From the NCBI RefSeq assembly GCF_004361695.1, contig NZ_SNVW01000002.1, positions 372,001 to 436,000 on the forward strand: a DNA stretch of 64,000 nt. The letters are read 5' to 3'. A program made the translations under genes and the position numbers. This document shows positions 32,904 to 43,500 of this stretch, piece after piece (within the stretch, counting starts at the first letter, position 1; every line of letters begins with the position of its first letter). The notes beneath the pieces are model-generated. The model made no database searches, had not been told where the DNA came from, and saw only the letters and a list, made by a program, of their open reading frames with translations. This DNA comes from Curtobacterium flaccumfaciens (lineage in GTDB: Bacteria; Actinomycetota; Actinomycetes; Actinomycetales; Microbacteriaceae).

Positions 32904-32931
32904 GGCACCCGGTCGCGCACGCGCCCGCGCG

Positions 32932-32994
32932 CCGCACAACGGAACGCACCCGGAACCGCAGGTTCGCGCGGCGCGGACGAACTTCGGTTGTGCG
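32932..32994. repeat. Inverted repeat with CGCACAAC arms, copy 2
   Basis: Second copy of the unit at 32749; the right arm, TTCGGTTGTGCG, is unchanged, while the left arm has a C-to-G change. Confidence 0.7.
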
Positions 32995-33029
32995 AACGTC
33001 CGCACGGGCTGCCGGACTTCCGGACTGCC

Positions 33030-33071
33030 GGACTGGAGGCGCGGTGCGGAGCCGACCCGCGCCTCCACGCC
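33030..33071. repeat. 42-bp palindromic element, copy C of the array
   Basis: Begins GGACTGGAGGCGCGG and ends CGCGCCTCCACGCC, 14 bp from the sufU stop. Confidence 0.75.
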
Positions 33072-33085
33072 GGCACCCGGTCACG

Positions 33086-34884
<1,799 letters not shown>

Positions 34885-34891
34885 TCACGGC

Positions 34892-34925
34892 GAACGGCCC
34901 CGGACGACGTCGTCCGGGGCCGTTC
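34892..34925. terminator. Perfect 34-bp palindrome, terminator-like
   Basis: GAACGGCCCCGGACGAC is followed directly by its complement. It lies upstream of sufS and just past the stop of the gene at 34973-35185, which it therefore most likely serves only if that gene reads leftward, as it does. Confidence 0.75.
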
Positions 34926-34972
34926 ACGTCGTGCTGGTCGTCCTGTGCTGGTCGTGCTGCGCTGGTCGTGCG

Positions 34973-35185
34973 CTACTGGTTGCCGACCTGCTTGTCGGCG
35001 GCGTCACGCGCGCCGTCGATCTTGTCGTCGAACTTGCCGCCGGTCGCCTTCTTCACGGCGTCCGCGACGCCGTCGAGGACCTTGTCGCTGACCCCCTCGG
35101 CCTTTTCGCTCTTCAGGGCGTCCTGGACCTTGCCGTCCTTCAGGAACTCCTGCGCCTTCTTCGTGATGTCGTCGAACCCCGCCAT
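34973..35185 (-). CDS. MT0933-type antitoxin-like small protein
   Basis: The product has 70 residues, highly charged and helical: MAGFDDITKKAQEFLKDGK, then SDKVLDGVADAVKKATGGKFDDKIDGA. The repeated D-x-V-x-x-A-x-K pattern and the TGGKFDDKID block match the MT0933-like family (annotated as an antitoxin after Rv0909) that also resembles CsbD stress proteins. No toxin gene is adjacent, so a stress role is as likely. GAGGAG precedes the ATG. Confidence 0.7.
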   Translation of the reverse strand: MAGFDDITKKAQEFLKDGKVQDALKSEKAEGVSDKVLDGVADAVKKATGGKFDDKIDGARDAADKQVGNQ

Positions 35186-35245
35186 CGCCTGCTCCTCGCG
35201 TCGTGCGGAGCCCGTCGCTCCGTCGTGGAGCCGATGGTAGGCCGA

Positions 35246-36529
35246 TCAGACCATCTGTGCGCTGCGGCGTCGCGCGAGGACGTACCCGACCGCGACCGCG
35301 CCGGACACCGCCAGGAGCGCCGGGATGAGGATGTCCGTGCCCTCCTGCGTGAACTCGACCACGAGCACGAGGGCGGTGAAGGGCGCCCGCATCGTCGTCG
35401 CGAGGAACGCGGCGGCGCCGATGAACGCGAAGGCGGTCAGGCTCTGCGAGTCGGTCGGCCAGAGCAGCAGCCAGAGCCCGCCGAGCCCACCGCCGACGGC
35501 CGAACCGATCGCGATGGACGGCGTGAGGGTGCCGCCGACCGCACCGGCACCGATCGTCGCCGAGGTCGTGATGGTGCGGATCACGCCGAGGACCAGCAGG
35601 AGCACGATCGGCGTCAGGCCGGCCACGGTGCCGTCGTCGAGCGAGGCGTTCATCGCCACCAGGCCGAGCGCCCGCCCGTTGCCGAGGATCTCCGGGAACG
35701 GCACCGCGATGAGGCCGACCATCGCGAACACGACGGGGAGCACCACGAGCAGGTGCCACCCCTTCGGCGCGATGCCCTGCAGCCGGTTCGTCAGCTTCAC
35801 GAACCCCACGCCGGCGAAGCCGAGCACCGGGCCGACGACCACGGCCCAGACGAGCAGGGACGGCGAGAGGTGCGTCGTCGGCACGTGGTAGAGCACCTCG
35901 TCCGGGATCACCAGGCGCGCGACGAAGGCCGCGACGGCGCTCGTCGCGAACGCCGGCAGCGCGGTGGCGAAGCTGATCTCGCCGAGCAGCACCTCGACCG
36001 CGAAGAGCGCGCCGCCGAGCGGGACGTCGTACACGGCGGCGAGACCGGCGGCCGCACCGCACGCGACGAGGATCTTCGTCTCGCGGGCGGTCAGGCCGGC
36101 CCGGGCGGTGACGAGCTGGGACAGCCAGGCTCCGACCTCGCGCGGCGCCACCTCCTTGCCGATCGAGGCGCCGAGTCCGACGGCGAGGATCTGCACGCCG
36201 GCGTTGGCGACCGTCGCGAGCGCGGGCATCCGCTTGCCACCCACAGCCGCGGGCACCGAGACGATCGGCCGACCCCACCGGCGGAGCGCCCACCAGGCGA
36301 ACCCGGTCAGGACGCCGGCGGCGACGAGCGCGAGGAAGCGGTTCAGGGGCGAGGGGGCGTCCGCCGCCTCGAGGTGCCCGCCGAACGGGTACCCGAACGC
36401 GACGAACTGGATGAGCTGCAGCGCGAGCCAGACGGCGATGCCGGCGATGCCCCCGGCGATCCCCACGAGTGCGGTGATGACGGCGAGCTTGAGCGCCCAG
36501 ACGGGGGTCGCGTGTCCGGAGCGCGGCAT
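35246..36529 (-). CDS. CLC family chloride channel/antiporter, divergent selectivity motifs
   Basis: The product has 427 residues with about ten to twelve membrane segments. The CLC fold is recognisable from LGASIGKEVAPREVGAW (position of the gating Glu), ACGAAAGLAAVYDVPLGGALFAVEVLL and GAGAVGGTLTPSIAIGSAVGG. Compared with classic CLCs, GREGP is replaced by GKEVAP with one extra residue, and the GxFxP loop reads GGTLTP. Anion choice may therefore differ; chloride is only the default guess. ATG 36529 follows TAGGGT by 7 nt, while the upstream codons to 36583 lack support. Confidence 0.83.
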   Translation of the reverse strand: MPRSGHATPVWALKLAVITALVGIAGGIAGIAVWLALQLIQFVAFGYPFGGHLEAADAPSPLNRFLALVAAGVLTGFAWWALRRWGRPIVSVPAAVGGKRMPALATVANAGVQILAVGLGASIGKEVAPREVGAWLSQLVTARAGLTARETKILVACGAAAGLAAVYDVPLGGALFAVEVLLGEISFATALPAFATSAVAAFVARLVIPDEVLYHVPTTHLSPSLLVWAVVVGPVLGFAGVGFVKLTNRLQGIAPKGWHLLVVLPVVFAMVGLIAVPFPEILGNGRALGLVAMNASLDDGTVAGLTPIVLLLVLGVIRTITTSATIGAGAVGGTLTPSIAIGSAVGGGLGGLWLLLWPTDSQSLTAFAFIGAAAFLATTMRAPFTALVLVVEFTQEGTDILIPALLAVSGAVAVGYVLARRRSAQMV

Positions 36530-36536
36530 GTCGAAA

Positions 36537-36542
36537 ACCCTA
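36537..36542 (-). promoter_or_regulatory. -10 element of a leaderless promoter for the CLC gene
   Basis: TAGGGT on the minus strand, 7 nt before the ATG at 36529; it decides the start. Confidence 0.5.
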
Positions 36543-36589
36543 GCGGCTCCGATCACCGGCACCGGGCCTCCCGTTCGTCCCACCTGCCG

Positions 36590-38716
36590 TCAGACGGCCG
36601 TCAGGCGGAACGGCACCACGCAGTCCGCCGGTACGAGGGGCGGCTGCAGGCCGACCGTGCCGAGCACGCGGCCGCCGAACACGCGGTCCCCTGCCCACCA
36701 GTCCGGCGCCTCGATGCCCTCGCCCGCGCCGACCAGGACGGGGTCGACGCGGTACACGGCGTCCGGGTCGAGGTCACGGAACCGGATCCGTCCGGTGCCG
36801 GAGACCTCGGACCGGCCCGTGCTCACGAAGAAGAACACCGCGTCGCGGGCGTCGGGCGCGACGGTGCCGTACACCAGCCGGGTGTCGTCGACCTCGTCCA
36901 TCCGCACGAGGTCGCCGCCGTGCAGCAGTCCGCGCCACGCCACGTGCAGCGCGATCCACTGCCGCAGCGCCGACTCCTCGTCGGGCGTGGCCTGCGCGAG
37001 GTCCCACTCGATGCCGAAGTGCCCGACGATCGCCGTGCCGGCGCGGAACGCCAGGTCGTGCACCCGGCCCGTCGTGTGGTTCCGCCCGCTCGCGACGTGG
37101 GCGCCGAGCAGCTCCGGCGGCAGGAGCTGCTGGGTCCACCGGTGCATCTGCTGCCGTTCGAGCGGGTCGATGTCGTCCGACACCCAGACCCGGTCGGTGT
37201 GCTCGAGGACCCCGAGGTCCACGCGGGCGCCGCCGGACGAGCACGACTCGATCTCGAGCGCCGGGAACCGCTCCTTGAGCGTCGCCAGCAACCGGTACGC
37301 GGCGAGGGTCTGCTCGTGCACCGCCGCGCCGCCGCCGGGGTGACCGGCCTCGACCAGGTCGCGGTTGTGGTCCCACTTGACGTACTCGATCCCGTACTCG
37401 CCGATGATCGCCGTCATCCGCTCGAGCAGGTACGCGAACGCCTCGGGGACCGCCAGGTCGAGGACCTGCTGGTGCCGGGACCGCACGGGCAGCCGACCGT
37501 CCGCCTGCAGGATCCACTCCGGGTGGGCCCGCGCAAGGTCGCTGTCCTCGTTGACCATCTCCGGCTCGAACCACAGGCCGAACTCCATGCCGAGCGCACG
37601 CACGCGGTCGACGAGCGGGCCGAGGCCGTCCGGCCAGACGTCCTCGTCGACGTACCAGTCGCCGAGCCCGGCGTGGTCGTCGCGGCGGCCCCGGAACCAG
37701 CCGTCGTCGAGGACGTAGCGCTCGACCCCGAGCCGTGCGGCCCGCTCGGCGAGGTCGGTCAGGCGCGCCAGGTCGTGGTCGAAGTAGACGGCCTCCCAGA
37801 CGTTGATCGTCACCGGGCGCGGTCGCGTCGGGTGCTGCGGACGGCTGCGGACCCACCGGTGGAAGCGCCGGGCCTGGTCGTCGAGCCCGTCGCCGTACGC
37901 CGCGTAGAGCCACGGCCCGGCGTAGGTGTCGCCGGTGGCCAGCCGGACCTCCCCCGGCAGGAGCAGCTCGCCGCCGCCGACGACCTGCCGACCGGTCGCC
38001 AGGCGTTCGGCGACGTGCCGGTGGTTGCCGCTCCAGGCGGTGTGCACGCCCCACACCTCGCCGCGGGCGAAACCGAACCCGGGCGTGCCGACGCTGAGCA
38101 CCGTGGCGGCGTCGGCCCCGGTGCGGCCCTTCCGGCCCTCGCGTTCGTGGGTGCCGACGACGAGTTCCCGGCGCTGCGGGGTGCGCTCCTTGCCCCATCG
38201 ACCGGCGAAGTCGAGGATCTCGCGCGCGTGGGACGGCACCGGCAGGACGAGCGTGAGGTCGTCGACCGTGTACACGCCCGCCCCGGTGTTCGTGACGGCG
38301 GCACGGGTCCGGACGAGCCCGGAGACGAGCATCTCGACGGTCAGCGTGAGGGCGAGCCCGGCGGTGGCGGCGACGGCGTGGACGGTGACCGAACCCGCGC
38401 CCGCGCCCGGCCGCACGTCCACCGCAGTCACCGTGAACGCCGGGGACCAGTCGCGGCCGTCCCGGTGCCCGGCGAGCCCCGGTCGCCCGGTCCACCCGCG
38501 GTGCGGCTCGGGCAGGATCGCCAACCGCACCGGCACGTCCACCTCGTTGTTCGCGACCGGTGCGACGTCGGCCTCGGCGAGCGCCGCGAGCGCTTGGTCG
38601 TCGAGTGGTCCGAGCGCCGCGCCCCAGTGCACCACGGCGGGCAGGGCGCGGTCACGGCAGTCGAGCACCAGGGAGACTCCCCCGGCTTGCAGGTGGACGA
38701 AGTCGTTCGTGGTCAC
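36590..38716 (-). CDS. Alpha-galactosidase, glycoside hydrolase family 36
   Basis: The product has 708 residues. An N-terminal beta-supersandwich (about 1-300) is followed by the GH36 barrel: VWEAVYFDHD, RYVLDDGWFRGRRDDHAGLGDW in pieces, GLWFEPEMVNEDSDL, EYVKWDHNRD with the nucleophile Asp, ESCSSGGARVDLGVL, and WVSDDIDPLERQ with the acid/base Asp. It releases alpha-galactose from oligosaccharides such as melibiose or raffinose. There is no signal peptide, so it acts on imported sugars. The GTG start has GAGGGAGA upstream and lies 14 bp after corA, so the two are co-transcribed. Confidence 0.92.
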   Translation of the reverse strand: MTTNDFVHLQAGGVSLVLDCRDRALPAVVHWGAALGPLDDQALAALAEADVAPVANNEVDVPVRLAILPEPHRGWTGRPGLAGHRDGRDWSPAFTVTAVDVRPGAGAGSVTVHAVAATAGLALTLTVEMLVSGLVRTRAAVTNTGAGVYTVDDLTLVLPVPSHAREILDFAGRWGKERTPQRRELVVGTHEREGRKGRTGADAATVLSVGTPGFGFARGEVWGVHTAWSGNHRHVAERLATGRQVVGGGELLLPGEVRLATGDTYAGPWLYAAYGDGLDDQARRFHRWVRSRPQHPTRPRPVTINVWEAVYFDHDLARLTDLAERAARLGVERYVLDDGWFRGRRDDHAGLGDWYVDEDVWPDGLGPLVDRVRALGMEFGLWFEPEMVNEDSDLARAHPEWILQADGRLPVRSRHQQVLDLAVPEAFAYLLERMTAIIGEYGIEYVKWDHNRDLVEAGHPGGGAAVHEQTLAAYRLLATLKERFPALEIESCSSGGARVDLGVLEHTDRVWVSDDIDPLERQQMHRWTQQLLPPELLGAHVASGRNHTTGRVHDLAFRAGTAIVGHFGIEWDLAQATPDEESALRQWIALHVAWRGLLHGGDLVRMDEVDDTRLVYGTVAPDARDAVFFFVSTGRSEVSGTGRIRFRDLDPDAVYRVDPVLVGAGEGIEAPDWWAGDRVFGGRVLGTVGLQPPLVPADCVVPFRLTAV

Positions 38717-38730
38717 GGACCGAGTCTCCC

Positions 38731-39714
38731 TCAGAACCAGCGCTTGACCTTGAACACCACCCAGAGCACCGCCGCGAACACCACCATCGCCACGATCGCC
38801 AGCGGGTACCCGAGGGGCCACTGCAACTCGGGCATGTGCGTGAAGTTCATGCCGTAGATCGCCGCGACGAGCGTCGGGGCGAACAGGATCGCCGCCCAGC
38901 CGGAGATCTTCTTCGTGTCGTCGTTCTGCTTCTGCGCCGCCAGAGTCGAGTCGACCGTCAGTGCGTTCTGCAGCAGCTGCCGGAACGTGTCCAGACGCTC
39001 GACGGTCCGGATGGCGTGGTCGAGGACGTCGCGGAACCGTCGCTGCATCTCCACCGGCAGGTGGTATTTCTCGGCGCCGCGGTGCAGGTTCTCGATGATG
39101 TGGATGAGCGGTCGGGCGGCACGCTGGAAGTCGACGACCTCGCCGAAGAGCTCGTAGATGCGCCGGGAGACCCCCGCCTCGCCCGCGAAGAGCTGGTCCT
39201 CGATCTGGTTGATGTCCTCCTCGAGGCCGTCGATGACCGGCACGTAGCCGTCCACGATCGTGTCCATCAGCGCCCAGAGCTGCGCCTGCGGGCCGACCGT
39301 CACGAGCCCGGGCTTGCCGCTCATCCGCTGCAGGGCTCGCGGCACGGTCTGCGCTCCGCGGGGATCGGCCTTGACGACCACGAGGAAGAAGCTCTCCCCG
39401 ACGAAGGCGTGAACCTCGCCGAACTCGACCTCCTCGGCACGGTCGTTGTAGAGCGCCGGCTTCAGCACGACGAAGAGCGTCGAGCCGTAGCGCTCGAGCT
39501 TCGGTCGCTGGTGCCCCTCGGCGGAGTCCTCGACCGCCAGCTCGTGCAGGCCGAGGGCGACCGCCACGTCGCCGAGTTCCTCGGCGTCGGGCTGGTGCAG
39601 CACGATGCACGCGCTGGCGCCCTGGTCCTCCAGCATCCGGAAGGTGTCGTCGAGCGAGGGACTCGGGATCGGGGCGATCCGGTCGACGTAGACGGTGTTC
39701 AGCTCGACGGTCAC
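38731..39714 (-). CDS. corA: CorA-type magnesium/divalent cation channel
   Basis: The product has 327 residues. A large cytosolic N-terminal domain with a long stalk helix (DTFRQLLQNALTVDSTLAAQKQND) leads to two C-terminal membrane helices separated by AAIYGMNFTHMPE, which holds the GMN selectivity signature; the basic KVKRWF end is also typical. It forms pentamers that let Mg2+ or Co2+ in. The GTG start follows TACGGT by 6 nt. It is transcribed with the downstream alpha-galactosidase gene. Confidence 0.92.
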   Translation of the reverse strand: MTVELNTVYVDRIAPIPSPSLDDTFRMLEDQGASACIVLHQPDAEELGDVAVALGLHELAVEDSAEGHQRPKLERYGSTLFVVLKPALYNDRAEEVEFGEVHAFVGESFFLVVVKADPRGAQTVPRALQRMSGKPGLVTVGPQAQLWALMDTIVDGYVPVIDGLEEDINQIEDQLFAGEAGVSRRIYELFGEVVDFQRAARPLIHIIENLHRGAEKYHLPVEMQRRFRDVLDHAIRTVERLDTFRQLLQNALTVDSTLAAQKQNDDTKKISGWAAILFAPTLVAAIYGMNFTHMPELQWPLGYPLAIVAMVVFAAVLWVVFKVKRWF

Positions 39715-39720
39715 GCCACC

Positions 39721-39726
39721 ACCGTA
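39721..39726 (-). promoter_or_regulatory. -10 element of a leaderless promoter for corA
   Basis: TACGGT on the minus strand, 6 nt before the GTG at 39714; it lies 20 bp from the 42-bp palindrome at 39746. Confidence 0.5.
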
Positions 39727-39745
39727 CGCAGGGTGCGCGGTTTCC

Positions 39746-39787
39746 GGCCTGGAGGCGCGTGGCGGCGCCGCCACGCGCCTCCAGGCC
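39746..39787. repeat. Full 42-bp palindromic element, perfect
   Basis: GGCCTGGAGGCGCGTGGCGGC is followed directly by its exact complement, 21 + 21 bp. It sits between the divergent corA and TspO-like promoters, so it is not a terminator here. Confidence 0.85.
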
Positions 39788-39877
39788 GTCCCCCGGCTGG
39801 CTGGACGTGCGCTGCGCGCCGGTGGTGACCACGCGCCTACCGTGCAGGTCATCAGCATGCTGACGAAAGGGACTGAC

Positions 39878-40699
39878 ATGAAGAGGATCTGGAAGCGGAT
39901 CGCCGTCGCGGTGAGTGCCGTCGTCGCGGTCGTCGGCGCGTTCGTGGGCTCCGGTGCTGCCGGGGGCACCCCGATCCAGGACGCCGCCGGCGGGGCGCTG
40001 TCGGCGTCCTCGACCGCGATCGCGCCGGACGGCCCGGCGTTCTCGATCTGGAGCGTCGTCTACGTGGGGCTGCTGGCGTACGCCGTCCGCCAGTGCTTCC
40101 GCACCGCCGACGACGACCGCCACGCGCGCCTCGCCGTGCCGGTCGTGCTCTCGCTGCTCCTCAACGCCGCGTGGATCCTGTCCGTGCAGTTCGGGTTCCT
40201 GTGGCTGAGCGAACCGATCATCGTGGCGCTGCTCGCGGTGCTGGTCTGGGTCTTCGTGATCCTGCGCCGCACCCGACCGTCCGGCATCGTGGCGGCGATC
40301 GTCACCGACGGGACCTTCGGCCTGTACCTCGGCTGGGTCTGCGTCGCGACGGCGGCCAACACGGCGGCGGTCCTGACGGCGGCGGGCTTCCGGGGCTTCG
40401 GCCTCGGGCAGGACGTCTGGGGCGTGCTCGTCGCCGCGGTGGCCGGGCTCGTCGGGGTGCTGCTCGCCGTGTGGGGCCGCGGGCGCCTGGCGCCGACCGC
40501 CGCGCTCGCGTGGGGGTTGGCGTGGGTGGCGGTCGCGCGGCTCGACGGGCCGCTCGTATCGACGCCGACGGCCGTGGCGGCGGTGGTCGCGGCGGCTGCT
40601 GCGGTCGTCGTGACGCTCGTGGTGCGGGCGCGCGTCGGGTGGGTCGCCGGGCGTGCGGGGCGCGGCGCCTCCGTGCTGCCGAAGCGACAGATGTCCTGA
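39878..40699 (+). CDS. TspO/MBR-like membrane protein
   Basis: The product has 273 residues with about seven to eight hydrophobic segments. PDGPAFSIWSVVYVGLLAYAVRQ and LLLNAAWILSVQFGFLWLSE correspond to the Trp-rich TspO core, and an extra C-terminal set of helices makes it longer than the classical 160-residue TspO. The family binds tetrapyrroles and sterol-like ligands. ATG 39878 has GAAAGGGA upstream; an ATG seven codons earlier is possible. It is divergent from corA. Confidence 0.75.
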   Translation: MKRIWKRIAVAVSAVVAVVGAFVGSGAAGGTPIQDAAGGALSASSTAIAPDGPAFSIWSVVYVGLLAYAVRQCFRTADDDRHARLAVPVVLSLLLNAAWILSVQFGFLWLSEPIIVALLAVLVWVFVILRRTRPSGIVAAIVTDGTFGLYLGWVCVATAANTAAVLTAAGFRGFGLGQDVWGVLVAAVAGLVGVLLAVWGRGRLAPTAALAWGLAWVAVARLDGPLVSTPTAVAAVVAAAAAVVVTLVVRARVGWVAGRAGRGASVLPKRQMS

Positions 40700-40759
40700 C
40701 AGCCGCTCGCCCCGAGCCGCGAGCCGCGAGTCTCGCCCGGCGCCCGGCGCGACCGGAGT

Positions 40760-40817
40760 TTCGCCCTGAGCGACACTTCTCGGGGTCGTGGCCGCGTGAA
40801 GTGTCGCTCAGCCCGAA
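40760..40817. repeat. Long hairpin with GAGCGACACTTC arms
   Basis: 20-nt arms (40760-40779 and 40798-40817) pair at 18 positions. It lies between the convergent TspO-like and alanine dehydrogenase genes and belongs to the same family as the hairpins at 19.94, 62.02 and 62.26 kb. Confidence 0.7.
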
Positions 40818-40857
40818 TGTCGGCGGGCCCGGCGGCGGCCGGCGGCGCCGGCGGCGC

Positions 40858-41958
40858 TCAGCGCCCCGCGGCCACCAGCCCGTGCGCCGCGGCGACGGCC
40901 TCGTTCACGACCTGGCCCGCGTGCACGTTCACCCCGAGCGCCAGGGCCGGGTCCGCCGCCGTCGCGGCCTCCCACCCGCGGTCGGCGATCGCCACGGCGT
41001 AGGGCAGCGTCGCGTTCGTGAGCGAGATCGTCGAGGTGCGCGGCACCGCCCCGGGCATGTTCGCCACGCAGTAGTACACCGAGTCGTGCACCGCGAAGGT
41101 CGGGTCGTCGTGGGTGGTCGGGTGCGAGCCCTCGAAGCAGCCGCCCTGGTCGATCGCGATGTCGACGAGCACCGACCCCGGCTGCATGTCCGCGACCATG
41201 GCGTCGGTGACGAGCTTCGGCGCCGAGGCCCCCGGGATGAGCACCGACCCGATCACGAGATCGGCGTCCCGCAGTGCCTCGGCGATGGCGTGCGCCGACG
41301 ACCGCAGCGTCGTGATCCGCCCGTCGAACCGGGCGTCGAGTGCCCGGAGCCGCGGCAGGCTGATGTCGAACACGGTGACCTCGGCACCGAGCCCGAGCGC
41401 CATGGTGGCGGCGTGCTCACCCGCGACCCCGCCGCCGATCACGACGACGCGGCCCTTGGGCGCCCCGGGGACCCCGCCGAGCAGGAGCCCGCGGCCGCCG
41501 TGCACGCGCATGAGGTGGTGCGCGCCGACCTGCGCGGAGAGCCGTCCGGCGATCTCGGACATCGGCGAGAGCAGCGGCAGCGAGCGGTCCGGCAGCTGCA
41601 CCGTCTCGTAGGCGATCGCGGTCGCGCCGGACGCGATGAGCGCGTCGGTCAGGGGCCGGTCGGCTGCCAGGTGCAGGTAGGTGAAGAGGACCTGTCCGGG
41701 GCGGATCGAGGCGTACTCGGACGCCACCGGCTCCTTCACCTTCATGACCATCTCGGCGCGCTCCCAGACCTCGGCCGCTGTCGGCACGATGGTCGCCCCC
41801 GCGGCGGCGTACTCGGCGTCCGGGAAGGACGAGCCCTCGCCCGCTCCGGCCTGCACGAGGACCTGGTGGCCGTGCAGCGCCAGCTCGGCGACGCCGGCCG
41901 GGGTGGCCGCCACGCGGTACTCGTTGTTCTTGATCTCGGTGGGGACGCCGATGCGCAT
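40858..41958 (-). CDS. ald: Alanine dehydrogenase
   Basis: The product has 366 residues. It interconverts L-alanine with pyruvate and ammonia using NAD. Motifs: [32 protein letters not shown] (substrate Lys), [13 protein letters not shown] (catalytic His), [22 protein letters not shown] (dinucleotide fold) and [23 protein letters not shown] 41958 has GGAG about 8 nt upstream. It is a single gene. With the GlcD-type oxidase upstream it points to pyruvate-level carbon and nitrogen balance, but they are separated by 128 bp. Confidence 0.95.
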   Translation of the reverse strand: MRIGVPTEIKNNEYRVAATPAGVAELALHGHQVLVQAGAGEGSSFPDAEYAAAGATIVPTAAEVWERAEMVMKVKEPVASEYASIRPGQVLFTYLHLAADRPLTDALIASGATAIAYETVQLPDRSLPLLSPMSEIAGRLSAQVGAHHLMRVHGGRGLLLGGVPGAPKGRVVVIGGGVAGEHAATMALGLGAEVTVFDISLPRLRALDARFDGRITTLRSSAHAIAEALRDADLVIGSVLIPGASAPKLVTDAMVADMQPGSVLVDIAIDQGGCFEGSHPTTHDDPTFAVHDSVYYCVANMPGAVPRTSTISLTNATLPYAVAIADRGWEAATAADPALALGVNVHAGQVVNEAVAAAHGLVAAGR

Positions 41959-42086
41959 CGCAGACTCCTTCGTGGGTGGTGCTCTCGTCCACACCATTCA
42001 GCGCCGGATTCGTTGCGGGGACGTTACAGCCGAACATCCGGACGACGCACGGCACATCCGTGCGATGAGATTCGGTGGTCGGCCGC

Positions 42087-43475
42087 TCAGAAGACCTTGC
42101 CCGGGTTGAGGATCCCCGCCGGGTCGAACACCCGCCGGATGCCACGCTGCAGCTCGAGCACGTCGTCGCCGAGCTCGTCGCCGATCCACCGCCGCTTGAG
42201 CACGCCGACGCCGTGCTCCCCGGTGAGGGTCCCGCCGAGCTCGATCGCCGCACGGAACATCGCGTCCGCCGCCTGCCACACGTGCGGCGGGACCTCGTCG
42301 CCCGCGAACACGAAGTTCGGGTGCAGGTTGCCGTCGCCCGCGTGGGCCACGGTCGGGATCGCGACCCCGTACTCCTGACCGATCGCCTCGACCCGGGCGA
42401 ACATCTCGGCGAGCCGACTGCGCGGCACGGCGACGTCCTCGATGAGCACCCGGCCCCGTGCCTCCATGGCCGGGTGGAACGACCGACGGATGGTGAGCAG
42501 GCGCTCGCGTTCCGCCGCCGAGCCGGCCAGGTGGACGGTGCCGCCCTCGGACTGGAGGCGCGGCGCGGCTCCCAGCGCCGCCTCCGTCGCGCCCGGGCCG
42601 TCGTACTCGACGAGCAGGAACACCTGGCCCGCCGCAGTGCTCCCCACGGTCTGGGCGATGACGTCCGGCCCGAGGTAGGCGGCGATGCCCTCGAGCGCGG
42701 CGGCGTCGAGGAGTTCGACCGTCGACGGCCGGTCGGCTCCGGTGACGACGAGCGCCGCGGCCCGGGCGGCCGACTCGACGGACGGGAAGACGGCGCCGAG
42801 CGTGGCCGGCTCGCCCGCGGGGATCGGCACGAGCCGGACCGTCGCGCCGACGATCACACCGAGGGTGCCCTCCGAACCGACGAGCAGCGCCGTCAGGTCG
42901 AGCCCGGTCACGCCCTTGACGGTGCGGTGGCCCGTGGAGATCAGCCGACCGTCGGCGAGCACCACGTCGAGCCCGAGCACGGCCTCGCGCGTCACCCCGT
43001 ACTTCACGCAGCGGAGTCCGCCGGCGTTCGTGGCGATGTTGCCGCCGACGCTCGCGATCGCCGCGCTCGCGGGGTCCGGCGCGAACCGCAGGCCGAACTC
43101 GGCGACCGCGGCGTTGAGGTCGCCGTTGAGCACCCCGGGTTCGACGATCGCGAACTCGTCCTCGGTCGAGACGCCGACGATGCGGTCCATCCGGGCGACG
43201 CTGAGCACGACGGTGCCCTCGGTGCCGTTCGCGCCGCCGGCGAGTCCGGTGCCGGCGCCCCGCGGCACGACCGGTACGCGCAGCTCGGTGCAGGTGCGGA
43301 GGGTGGCCTGGACGTGCTCGACCGTCCGGGACTCGACGACGGCGACGGGCCCGCCGGGTGCGGTCCAGCCGGACTTGTCGGTCCGTGCTGCGTCGAGCAC
43401 GGACGGGTCGGTCAGGACGAGCGTGCCGTCCTGGTCGTCGAGGGCGGACCGGAGGGCGGTGACGACGGTGTCCAT
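42087..43475 (-). CDS. FAD-linked oxidase (GlcD / D-lactate dehydrogenase type)
   Basis: The product has 462 residues. VPVVPRGAGTGLAGGANG and the following FAD-binding type 4 domain (about 40-220) are joined to the C-terminal FAD-oxidase domain, with PTVAHAGDGNLHPNFVF and LTGEHGVGVLKRRW. Substrates in this family are glycolate, D-lactate or 2-hydroxyglutarate; I cannot choose. Around residue 305, GAAPRLQSEGG is encoded by an arm of the dispersed palindrome (42551-42567), possibly an in-frame insertion. The ATG follows TAGCGT by 6 nt. Confidence 0.88.
   Translation of the reverse strand: MDTVVTALRSALDDQDGTLVLTDPSVLDAARTDKSGWTAPGGPVAVVESRTVEHVQATLRTCTELRVPVVPRGAGTGLAGGANGTEGTVVLSVARMDRIVGVSTEDEFAIVEPGVLNGDLNAAVAEFGLRFAPDPASAAIASVGGNIATNAGGLRCVKYGVTREAVLGLDVVLADGRLISTGHRTVKGVTGLDLTALLVGSEGTLGVIVGATVRLVPIPAGEPATLGAVFPSVESAARAAALVVTGADRPSTVELLDAAALEGIAAYLGPDVIAQTVGSTAAGQVFLLVEYDGPGATEAALGAAPRLQSEGGTVHLAGSAAERERLLTIRRSFHPAMEARGRVLIEDVAVPRSRLAEMFARVEAIGQEYGVAIPTVAHAGDGNLHPNFVFAGDEVPPHVWQAADAMFRAAIELGGTLTGEHGVGVLKRRWIGDELGDDVLELQRGIRRVFDPAGILNPGKVF
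42551..42567. repeat. Half-copy of the 42-bp palindrome inside the GlcD-type gene
   Basis: ACTGGAGGCGCGGCGCG matches an arm of the element; the minus strand reads APRLQ in frame. Confidence 0.6.
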
Positions 43476-43481
43476 GCCGCC

Positions 43482-43487
43482 ACGCTA
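43482..43487 (-). promoter_or_regulatory. -10 element of a leaderless promoter for the GlcD-type gene
   Basis: TAGCGT on the minus strand, 6 nt before the ATG at 43475. It lies right after the end of the AraC-type gene. Confidence 0.5.
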
Positions 43488-43500
43488 CCGAGCACCGCCG

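Larger units (their letters stand above)
32571..33085. other. Gene-free composite repeat array
   Basis: This 515-bp gap between the lipoprotein gene and sufU holds three 42-bp palindromes (32671, 32862, 33030), two copies of a unit of about 75 bp bounded by CGCACAAC and GTTGTGCG (near 32749 and 32932), and a GACTGACG octamer run (about 32820-32860). I see no promoter or gene beyond shadow frames. Confidence 0.8.

Noticed and set aside
32671..33071. CRISPR array
   Set aside because: Repeat copies are palindromic throughout, spaced irregularly (191 and 168 bp), the spacers are themselves repeats, and no cas gene is present.
34973..35185. Toxin-antitoxin locus
   Set aside because: The small protein resembles an annotated antitoxin family, but no toxin gene overlaps or adjoins it; both neighbours are housekeeping genes.
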